Assembly (NCBI GenBank): GCA_032622095.1
Contig: CP136061.1
Span: forward strand, 89,274,983-89,338,982
Length of the DNA stretch: 64,000 bases
Reading direction: 5' to 3'
DNA from: Siphonodentalium dalli
Taxonomy: Eukaryota > Mollusca > Scaphopoda > Gadilida > Siphonodentaliidae
Part shown: piece after piece, positions 46,201 through 58,200 of the stretch
Layout of the letters: each line of letters begins with the position of its first letter
How positions within the stretch are numbered: position 1 is the stretch's first letter
Translations under genes and position numbers: made by a program
The notes under the pieces: generated by a model
The model's input: the letters and a program-made list of their open reading frames with translations, nothing else
Told to the model about the DNA's origin: nothing
The model's database searches: none

Positions 46201-49200
46201 AAAATTTTACCCTGTGCCAATGCATTCTCTTATATATGCGAGTCGACCATAGGTCGCTTGCATATATAAGAGAATGCATTGGCCTAACAATTTTTTACAA
46301 TTTTATAATTTCACCCATACAGAGCCCCAGACAAACATGAGCAGACGACACTCTTCTATATGCTTCTATATATGTGTGGGGCTCCCTGCAGGGTAATGTA
46401 TGTTTTTTATTTGATTTAAATTGTAAGAATCATTTATTTTTAAAAAATGATAAAAAATTGTTAGGCCAATGCATTCTCTTATATATGCGAGGCGACCTAT
46501 GGTCGACTCGCATATATAAGAGAATGCATTGGCACAGGGTAAAAATTGTGTTATCATCTGAACATGAAACTATTAAACAACGTCACGCACTGCTTCCTTT
46601 TCATTTAATCATAAACATTATGCATTACCATAAATATTTCAGTGCAATGACACCTAGATTTTCTTCCCATGGATTAGAGTTGCAATTTGACTAAAAAATT
46701 GAAATGGCTCAAATGAAATTATCTCAAATTTATCGATAAATATAAGAAACAAAATGAGAGCTTTCCGATGAATGGCAACAAGCCATATTTCTGACTAAAT
46801 CCTTAGAAATTACCCATAATTCTGCTGTTGTTAAGGAGTCGATTATTTAGGTATATCTGTGATAGCTCTTGCCACATTATGTATACATAATTTAGGTGTT
46901 CTAACGAGTGTTGTCTGTTTAAATAGAATTGCTCTGAAGCGGGCTGTCACTGGTGTGGGTGATTACGGAGCCATTCAGATAATATAGGGATGCCCCAACA
47001 ATCAACCTATGGTAAACTTATAAAAAAAATCATCATTTCAAGCCTGCAAATAGTGTGTCTGTCATTTGCAGAATGAGGTCCCCCAAAGGGTGCATTCAGT
47101 GATGCTTTCCCACACAGTGGGTTAGCATCACCAAATTCGCCCTCTGGGTGAAAACAATGGTAGCAAAGTCTTTTGCTGTCCATCATTATTTTGTTCCCGT
47201 TCATTTATTTCCTTCTTCCCCGCACAAACATTCAAACCGAATGACGTATCTTCTTCACCTCTGCACTCACTTCCAGTATTTACATATTGCTGTCCCAAGA
47301 GCAATAACTGTATCTCTCTCAATCACAAAGTCTCTCCAACAACCAATTGCTATCCAAGAGCAGTAACTCTATCTCTCTCATCACAGACAGTCTCTCCACA
47401 ATCAACATGTAGTTAACACTGGGGACCTCATTCTGCTTAGTCCTCATCTTCTGGAAAGTATCTATAGTTTCAAATTAACAATGTTTTTAGTAATTTTTCC
47501 CTTCTGGGAAGTTTCTCTATCCCCTAATTTGCAGAAGATAAAATGCATAATCGAGGTGATTAATGGGTAAACATCACCAACTTCAACTGGGGAACTTCAA
47601 TCTGATCCTTGGTCTCCCATGTAGCTGTTGAGGCCTAAGCAGAGTGAGGTTCCTGGAGGGTGAATATGGTGATGCTAGCCAATTGTGCAGGATAGCATCA
47701 CTAAATTCACCCTCTGGGGACCTCATTCTGCAAATGACAGACAAACTATTTCAAGGATTGCATCATTTGAATTATTTATTACAGGGTAAGCCCCTCACAG
47801 CATTATGTTGGGGACACAACGATCGGCGGCTATTTATAGCAGCAGGGTACATCCTGTTTGTCGCGTGGGTAAATAAACAGGTGTCGCCACTACAAATGCT
47901 GTGTCAGCGAACGCTTCAGCAGCTGATTAGAGAGGAGGAGAGGGTCGAGACGCTGCCCCTCCCAGCTCGGATCAAACTCGGCATCAAAGCTTTATTCTCT
48001 CCAACCATCAAGGTTAGATTAAAAAACAGTTATACCCAGGCCTTAAAATTCATTAAAGTTTGCGAGAATCAAATATAGCATTTCTACAGCGAATCATCTG
48101 CTTTTTATGAGAATCAAACTAAGAATCGTGATTCCGATTCTCGTCAGATTTTAAACGCTGGAGGTATATTTCCTTCCATAATTCTAATAATGAACTTGGG
48201 ACTTAATGAACAGTAGAGATGCACTGTATCCTGATAATTCCTTTACTATTATTCAGAAATTCATGACTAATTAGGTTATTAGTAGAATATCTTTAGGCAA
48301 TTGAAAAATAAGTAGTTCATCTATTTGCGGAACCATCATAATTCATAAAACTAAATCAAAACAGACTTATAAGACATGAATAATGAAAACCATTTATTTG
48401 TCAATACAAAAGATTTAAATAAAAAAAAAAAATTCAATATATATGCGTGATGATGTTATGGGGAATTTTTTTTTTAATTCCTCTTATTACATTTATTTGA
48501 CAAATCACTGACATTAGTCAGCCTAAGAAAAGCTTTGGTCGATGTGAATTTAACCATTTGTCAGGTAGAACGACATAAATGTCGCTGTGCAGTTGGTAGG
48601 TGGAGTGACATTTATATTGTATATTATTTATTTTAATATGTATATTATTTCAATTATTTACATTGATTCATGTTTTTAGTATTGTTCTTTGTATCATTTA
48701 TTTGTTATATAGACGATTGTTACAATATTAGTCAATTTATTTGCAAAAATATATTCACCCATGGATGACATGACATCATGTAACGTACTCACCTGCCAAA
48801 GAGTTAAAACTTATATTTATCTTGTCTTCAGAGTTACATTCCGGATCCATTGAAGTTGCGAGAATTTGTGATGACGCCTCCTCCTGGTAACGAGAGGATG
48901 TACTGTACAATGATTCGCCATGGCGACGAGACATCTGGTGGTCACTATACTCTCTACCTTGAGTATCTAGGTGGGTTAGTTCCATTGCTCAAAGGAAAAC
49001 GCACCAGCAAGATCCGGCCAGACTTCGTCATATTTGATCCAAACATCAAAACAGAAGGTAACCGGCCTTTTTAACCTCTTCACTGCTAATGATTTGGAAT
49101 GCTGGGCTGATAATGTTATTGCCATTTTCCAGTGGAAAAATATAACGGGAACATCACGAAAACCTTAAAACTGACTCAGTTGAAAGGCTATTATCATTCA

Positions 49201-52200
49201 CAATCGTACACATTATACACTGTTTGAAACTTTGAAATATAGTTATTCGATGCATCAATCTCTGAATTCCAGTTATGAATAATGGCCATCTGCTAGTGTG
49301 CTGAAGTAGGTCTGTACTCAAGGTTTGTACCCAGTACGGATGCATAACACAGAGCGTGACATTTTACTTCGGTACTCAGTACTAACATAGAGGTTAACGA
49401 CAGGAGCTGCGGTGGTGCAGCATTAAAGATCATGTGCCAGTGCATACTCTTATATATAGAGGTTAATGATGAGAGCTGCGCTGGTGCAGCAATTAAGATC
49501 CTGTGCCAGTGCATACTCTTTTATATGCGAGTCTCACATAAATAAGAGAATGCATTTGCTAACAAGGTCAATGTAAATATTGTTAGGCCAATGTATTGTC
49601 TTATATTATGTGAGGCTCCCAATGGTACAGGGTTTTTAAACAATTTCAGGAAGCTCCAGTTATGGAATGGTTAAATACTATACTATGATCACTATCCTGT
49701 CCCACTTCATTTCACAATTACTGTGAATGGCAAGCCTGCAAATAGCGTGTCTGTCATTTGCAGAATGAGGTCCCCAGAGGGTGAATTTAGTGACGCTACC
49801 CCGCATAGCGGGCTAGCATCACTAAATTCCCCCTCTGGGGACCTCATTCTGCTTAGGCCCTCAACTGCTATGGCAGACCTAGGATCAGATTGAAGTTCCC
49901 CAGTTGAAGTTGGTGATGTTCACCCATTGGGCGCCTCGATATGGATTTTATCTTCTGCAAATTAGGGGATATAGAAACTTCCCAGATGGGAAAACGTAAT
50001 TAAAAACAATGTTAATTTGATACCATAGCTAATTCCCAGAAGATGAGGCCTAAGCAGAATGAGGTCCCCAGAGGGTGAATTTAGTGATGCTATGCAGGAT
50101 AGCGTCACTAAATTCACCCTCTGGGGACCTCATTCTGCAAATGACAGACGTCAGCATCAATCTTCGTGGTTTCTCATAAAAAGGCCATTTCGTGGGGACA
50201 TGAATTTGTGGATCACATGTCATATTTATCCACATTAAAGATGCATTATCCGAATTAACGCCTCCAAATTACTATTTCTTTGGCTTCGCTGGTAAAAAAT
50301 ATTTGATACGTGTCGAGGAACCCACCCATCAAAGTTACCCATAATTCTGATGTGGTTAAGGAGTTGATTATTTAGGGCATTACTGTACCATTCAGTTATA
50401 GAAGTATACATTGGAATGGTCTATTATTCATTTGAAGGAGGTTTCAGGAAAAATGAGCAGACAGCAGAATGAAGAAAAGATAGTACAAGTGCAGAAGTGT
50501 TCATATTCTTTGGTGGGAATTGTTCAGATAATAATTTTAACAAACGACGTTCATATGTTGAACTTATTATCTGAACATTTCCTAAGGGAACTACTTGTCA
50601 ATGAGTATCTAGTATATAAAGGGTTAACATTAACCTTTACTGACGATGAAATCGATCTAGCTTGTTTGCACAACATAATATGGAAGGCATTCACAGTACA
50701 TTGTATGTTGACTATAAACAATAGAACATATTATTTAAATATATAACTTTTGTTTTGCCTTCCATGTTCTATTACAGTAATTCTCTAAGTCATCGACTTC
50801 TTAACCACAGCAGAATTATGGGTAACTTTTCAGGATTTAGTCGGAAATATGGCTTGTTGCCATTCATCGGAAAGCTCTCCCTGAGAGCTTTCCGATGAAT
50901 GGCAACTAGCCATATTTCCGACTAAATCCTGAAAAGTTACCCATAATTCTGCTGTGGTTAAGAAGTCGATTACTTAGAGCATTATTGTACATGCATTTTA
51001 CAACATGCCGAAAACAAACCTAATGTCCAATCTTTGTTCCTCTCTAGTATACTGATATTACGTCCACAAAAGTTGTTTCAATATTCGTTGGCTCTTGATT
51101 TCGTGATTTGGCTATAACATGAAATTAACAAATAATAGCCCCCTTAAATTTAAATGATTTTACAGTATATTAAATTTCTTCTCAAATGTTCCACAGAAGT
51201 TGTAAATGGAGAACACAATAAACACAACACAGCGAACTCAGATTCAGATAGCGACGTATCACAGGATGGATGTGCGTCACCACGGTTACAGAGGAAGAAA
51301 CGCCCTAAGCTGTTCAGGCTGGAAACCGTCAACAGAAGCATAACGTTCAGGACATTGGACGAACTGTTGTATGATGATAATTTACCTGAGGTTAGTGAAA
51401 CCATTACGAGCGGATGAGTGTGTAATGGCCATTATTATACCCCAGTTATGAGGTGGGTATATTGGCCGGCACTGATCTAGGTTTTAAGTTTGGGCACCCT
51501 GTAGGTCCTAGGACGATATGCCGTAGGCATATATATCCCCATGGCCGCAGGCCAGAGGTTGGGGTGGGTTTTGGGAGGGGGTATCCCCCTCCCAAGAATG
51601 GGGGGTACGGGGGTATTCCCCCGGGAAATTTTTGAAAGTCCAATGCCCTGAGAGTGAATCTGGGCATTCTGAACCTTTAGGCCATATAAACTTAATAGTT
51701 TGTTTCTCAGGGATTTTCTTTTTCAAAGTGATGAGGGAGGCAGTTATTTATATTTATTATTTTTTTCAAATTAATTTTGTGGTGAGGCAGGTATTTATAT
51801 ATATAATATTTATCGGAGTCCCATATTAAGGAATAATACTGGATATGGACACTATAGTGAAACAGGACAGCTGACCATCATATAATCCCCTTAATTTTTT
51901 AATAAAGATTGGTATAAAGTTGTATAGAGGAGACAGTTTAAGATGAATGGTTTCTGTCAAATCAAACAGTGCTGTTTTTATTTCCTTCCACAACTCAGCT
52001 TTCAGGAAAGGCTGCTCAAGCGTTTTCCCCAACTGCTCGGTGAAATCCATATGCTTCAGACTGTCTAGTTGTGGCACTCCATGCTTTGACTTTTTGGGGT
52101 CGTTATAGCCAAAGAACTTGCGAAGTGATTCTGGAACATGATACGCTCTATCTTCTAGTTTAGAAATGTGTGGCCCCACATACCACAATGCATCACAAAC

Positions 52201-55200
52201 ACTAGATACGAACTGTCGACCGACACTGTCCAGACTATCCCATCGGAAACCAACTTTTTTCTCCTGCAACCAATCAATGAATGAGTTGGTTAACTCATCA
52301 CGTTTATTTTTTACATTGACAGTTTTTGGCAAAACCATCTCTTTGCCACTGGTCATCATCATCGATAACACGTCATCAGTTACTTTCACATTGGCGGCCG
52401 GTGGAACATCGTTTCCAATTACAATTTTGAAGTATCTTCCAAATTGAAATACTGCAATCACCTCAGACACTTTTATTTCCGGAGAAAGTTCGTCAAAATC
52501 GCCGGTTTTTGTTCTCCCCACCGCTACCGTAAATTCACTGATGCTTGCACCGTCAACATCTTTCGTTTTCTCAATATAATCCTCCCCCATTTGACGAACG
52601 GATTTCGACTTTTCGACAGATATGATTGTCCAACATCGGTCACCGATAGAAATATTGACCAAGGTAGCCATTTTGATCTTGTCGCTAACCGGAAGTTATC
52701 GCCCTTAGTGAATGTAAATTCCGGTTAGTCGGATAGATTTGCACTTTACATATGTAAACTTTTAAGAAGATTTATTCGGGCCGGGGTGGTTTGGGACATG
52801 CAGTATTTATATATTTATTATTTTATAGGTGCCAATAAATAAGGGGGAGGCGCAGGTTTTTGGGGGACGCGGCGATCCCTGAGAAACGAACTATTAAGTG
52901 TGTATGACCTTATATTGTGCTATTCATGCTGGTAAATTTAGTCATATTATATAGACAACAAATTCTTAATTGTTTGTAATTTTCTACTATCATACTCATT
53001 GATCTGATAGCTAAAAGTCATGACCAAATTTAGTTTGTTTCTACTCTTAATCATTGTACAATACGCTGAAATATTCTTTTGTTTATTAAAAGATTTGTTT
53101 CACTTTGAATGTTTCACCTTTTTTATACCAATACATGTATGTATATTTCCTTGAAACAAAAATATATATTCTACCTACCCTGTGTTAAAATTGTGGGTGA
53201 GAGTAGAAACTCTTAAACCACTGGTTTTTGGTCGCAGCATCTTGTTTAAATATTCGCGGAAATATGTTAAAAAACGTACCGCGTAATCACGTACCGTGAT
53301 ATGCTATCCTAAATTTAACCGTCGTGGAAATAACATTTCAAGCGCTTTAAAGGTTTATTTGCACACATAACGGCAAGCACTCGATGTGGAGTTTTGATAA
53401 GTACCGTAAGATTGATCTATAAATGAAATTGTTTTAGATCTGTACGGATCTTTCCAGATTTCAGTAGTTTCGTTTCAGCGCGTTCCGAATTTTAATTTAT
53501 TTACCCAAACCGGAAGAGGAAGACATATGTTTTGATTCGTTCGCGAAACAACCGACTGACTTAATTTTTATGATTAAAATGGGTCGTTTTCCTTCGGTAG
53601 ATCAAATTTGTTGATAAATAGCAATGTTTTCTTTCATTGCATAAGTGTTCCATTAACATATCCATCGTTTTAAAATTAGTTGGCAGTCTCTTTTTATCTA
53701 AAAATTCCTGATTGACTGGGAAATGCTGTTTTACAACTCTGAGGCATATTTCGTTTGGGCGCCCAAACCCGTTTTACGGGTCCAAAAACGGCCTAGAGTA
53801 GCCCCTGATTGGAATCAGCTCATCCGGCTGTCCATCCATCGAGGCATCAGTCTGTGGACTCAGTTTTGTCCGAGCTTGTATTCCTACATTTTCCAGTAAT
53901 TTTTTTTTAAACTTGGCACAGATATTTAGTAACATGACAATCTGTGATTATGAGGTCCGTCCGACTTTAAAAAAAATAAAGTTATCCCCCTTTTTCGCCT
54001 TAGAAATTTTTCGTAACTTTCACAATTTTGTCCGCGTTTATATTCCTTGTATATATATATTTTTTAAATAAATATGTTAATATGGCTACATTTAATGTAG
54101 CCCAATTGTACTGCGGGAGGTATCCATATTCCCATCAGGACAGTCCCATCTCTAGTTTGTATCAAAGTCCTGAAATGACATATTGGTCACATAGCTTGTT
54201 GATTTGAAGTTGAAAACTGGTTACTAAAATTGCGTTTACATAAGATCGTATTAATTCTAGTCATATGATAGAACAATAAACCAATCATCACGAATATATT
54301 TCTCTCTTAAGGCCGCTTCTAAAGAACGGTACTACAGTAATGCCCTAAATAATCGACTCCTTAAACACAGCAGACATGGGTAACATGTCAGGATTTAGTC
54401 GGAAATATGGCTTGTTGCCTTTCATCGGAAAGCTCTTGTTGAGAGCTTTCCAATAAATGGCAAGAAGCCATATATCTGACTAAATCATGAAAAGTTACCC
54501 ATAATTCTGCTGTTAAGAAGGCGAGGCGATTATTTAGGGCATTACTGTAGCTGTATAATCCTCATCATAATGCCCATCCTGTCTCATATGGAGAATAATA
54601 GAGGTGTTAAATTGTCCTGTTATATAACTTCCAGGGCTTTTGTGGCAATGATGGAATGAAATGCTAATTTATAAATAAATAGTTTTTACTTTTAGATGAA
54701 ATTTGCCAAACGAACATAGTTTTTGCCAAATGTGAATTAATTTTTTGCCATTAGCCAAATTGGAAATACCGCACAATCCTTGCATGTCATTATCCCTTTA
54801 TATACTGAATGGATTCTCCCATTCAGTTAAACAAGCATACCTTGGAATGGTCTATTATTCATTTAGAGATGTGTTCAGTTAATAAAAGCAGACGACAGGC
54901 AGAAAAACACTTAAAGAGCAAAATAATTCACAATCATTGATGGGAAATGTTCAGATAATAAGTTCAACAAACGGCCTATGGTCATTTGTCAAACTTATTA
55001 TCTGAACATTTCCTAAGGGAACTACTCATCAATGAGTTTTTAAACCTTTCATGACTGGAGCTTCCTGAAATTTTGCGAAAACCCTGTGCCAATGCATTCT
55101 CTTATATATAAGGGAATAGATTGGCCTAATAATATTTACCTTGACCTTGAAAGCCAGAGCTTTCTCTTATTTATATATGCGAACCTCCCTATGGGAGACT

Positions 55201-58200
55201 CGCATATATAAGAGAATGCACTGGCACAGGATCTTTAATGCTGCATCAGCCTAGGTCCCATCATGAACCTTGTAAGCAGTGCATTCTCATATATATGCGA
55301 GGGTCCCTACATTGTGAAAGGATTAATATAGAATGGGTTAAATCCAGTGTTCGTGCTGTCAGTGGCCAAATTGCCCAATGGCCAATCTTTTTCGAATATG
55401 GCTAATAAAAAGTTTATTTGGCCAATTTTTTTTTTCAACCCCAAATGGCGCCAGAAAGCTAATTAAAAAGTGATGAATAGATCGACAGTCCAGACAAAGT
55501 TAGGCGACAAAAGTATTTCATAGTTCGGAAATATCATACCGTAATGGTCCAATAAATATGCTGAGTTTTGTTTATACGCGGTCGATGACACCGACTATGT
55601 AACAAATAAAGTTTAAAACCAATATTTTAGTCATTAATTGTGAAGCGCTGAGAAAATGAGGATTTAATTTGGCCAAAGTTTTTTTAATTTGTCCAAAAAA
55701 CATTTGGCCAAAGTTTTTTTTCATTTGGCTAATAAAATTTTCGTTTGGCTAAACTTTTGACCACAAGAACACTGGTTAAATCATAAATTTGCTGGTATAA
55801 AGTTCCTCAAAATTGTTATCTAGATCATGAATTGTATTTCTTTCAGAGCAACAAGCTCGTAGATGTGAAGTCGAACATCTGGGGGACAAAGTTTGTGATA
55901 TCGTCGCTTGTGTCATACATTCCGGAGGAACTTGGCAGTATTTATTATAAAACGAGTCTGCTGCACCTACAGCCAAGACAGATGACGATCACCGTGTCGG
56001 AGCTCATCAGAAATGGCCGCCATCTATCTAAGGACCCTAACTTCACTCCAGCAGGGGGCACTGATGATGAAGATCAAAAGTTGGGTTAGTTCTGCTATTA
56101 TATGATCAAGCCTGAGTTTAGTCTTATTTACAGAATGAGGTCCCCAGAGGGTGAATTTAGTGATGCTATCACACATAGCGGGCTAGCATCACCAAATTCA
56201 CCCTCTGAGGACCTCATTCTGCATGGCCTCATATGCTATGGGAGACATAGACTCAGATTGAAGTTCACAAATATTGTGATGTATACCCATTGGGAACCTC
56301 GATTATGCAATGTGGCGTCTGCCAATTTGTGGATATAGAGAAACTAAACTAAAAATGAAATAGAATCTATGTGAATCTATGTGAAGAAGTTTCTATAGAT
56401 AATATAGAAACTTTTCAGAGAAGATGAGGCCTAAGCAGAATGAGGTCCCTAGAGAGTGAATTTAATGATGCTAGCCCGCTTAACTCTGGGGACCTCATTT
56501 TCCAATTTACAGACACAGTAAACTCAGACTTGGTTATGATACAAATAAACATTCTCAGAAATTTCTCGCATATTTTTCAATCTATATAATAACCTCTTCG
56601 CTGCTATTACCTCCATAACTATTACAGACATAAAAGTGCATGTTGTGTGCTATATGGTCCATAGTACCTACAGACCTACTTCAGCACACTAGCAGTAGAC
56701 ATTATTCATAACTGGAACTCAGAGATTGGTGCATCGGAATAACTAGATCTCAAAGTTTCAAACAGTATGTTCCCCGATTGTGAATGATAAAAGCCTTTCA
56801 ACTGAGTCAGTTTTATGGTTCTTGTTATATTCCCCTTATATTTTTCCACTGGAAAATGGCCATAACGTCAACAGCCCAGCACACGATGTCATAGTGTCAT
56901 TTAGCAGTGAAGAGGTTAACTTCAGAGTTCTGCACAACATTATTTCAGTATGTTCCACTATATCTATCAGATCCCTTAACGCACGAGTGCTCATTGCTTC
57001 AAATGTGCCTGCTTCAGTGAGCGTGAACAAATTCTTGTTTCTTATCGAAATAGCCATGTATCAATTGGAATGGCACACTGGGATGTCCCTCAACTGATTC
57101 AGGCTGAAAAGCCCATGTCGTGGATCGAACCTGCACCAACCTCTAGCCCAGACTATGATGACTTGATAAAGATTGATTTGTCATAGATCTGACCTTTCCC
57201 AGAGATTTGTCAGTCTTCATTATTGTGAAAATTAGCAACATCTAAGTAGATGCATTACTCACCATTAGCAAATTAACCCTTCCATGACTGTAGTTTCCTG
57301 AAATTTTGCGAAAACACTTTACCAATGCATTCTCTGATATATGTGAGTCTCCCATAGGGAGCCTCACATTTAAGAGAATAAATTGGCCTGACAATATTTA
57401 AATTGCCCTTGTAAGCCAGTGCATTCTCTAAATATATGCGAAACATCGTAACGATGCTCTAGCATGCCCTGTTTGACGTCACATGATGCCCGATTCATAG
57501 ATCGGCTTCTGAATTCCGAATTGAGGCACATGGCTATTCTTTTGGGGACGAAATCGTTGCCTCCCGTAACATTGTGGGATACATGGAGATATAATTCCTG
57601 GATGTCTCTTTTTTTCAAAATCAAAAGCCGGAAATAACTTACAATGCAGCATGCCATGTTGGGGTATGCAATGGGATGAATGCAAAATCTCATTGTGACT
57701 AATTTAGAGATTGAGTGGTGAAATATTGAATTTTTTTTTGGTCCTATCGTCAAATTAATAGAACTGCAGAAATGACCTCTATCCATAATGACCTCCATCC
57801 GTCTGTTGAACCATCTGTCCCTTGATTTTATTACCTGAACACCCTTCCAAATGAATAATGGACCATTCCAGTGTATAATTTTATAACTAGTTGGGAGAAT
57901 CCATTAGTAAAGAATGGGATAAAGCTACTCAATCAGATCAGACGGCCCCCATATCATGAAGATTCATCAACAACAACATTTCTTCAAAATATGCTTTAGT
58001 TACCAGAATCAATTAATTGCCACAAAATAATGCTAACCACTGTCAACTATGGTTTCAAATTTCCCATAATGTGTTATTTGTCAACATTTTGTTCAACGAA
58101 ATATGGCCGTATTATCACTTGAGTATTCACGGAATTTGGCCATATTACCACTTGTTTTTAGAGATATCCATCTTCACCCGCAATTTTGACCGAGACCGCC

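Larger units (their letters stand above)
51692..52897 (-). mobile_element. TTAA-flanked DNA transposon (element T) with one intact ORF
   Basis: Imperfect terminal inverted repeats at 51691-51714 and 52875-52898 match at 23 of 24 positions (outer end cttaatagttygtttctcag). Each repeat contains TTAA near its outer end (51692-51695 and 52894-52897), as expected for a TTAA target duplication (piggyBac or Kolobok chemistry). Subterminal AT-rich stretches (gcaggtatttatatata on the left, gcagtatttatatatt on the right) are also similar. The 1.2-kb body carries a single antisense ORF of 281 codons that is too short for a usual transposase. It sits in TULP4 intron 9, opposite to TULP4 transcription. 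The superfamily is not certain from ends alone. Confidence 0.75.

Noticed and set aside
45876-46202. Extending TULP4 exon 6 upstream to the start of the open frame at 45876
   Set aside because: The added residues do not match the family, and the cccag acceptor at 46001-46002 gives the correct phase with exon 5.
57370-57798. 142-codon antisense frame as a gene
   Set aside because: Its C-terminal part runs into a family B hairpin and no protein family is recognised. At most a pseudogene fragment.
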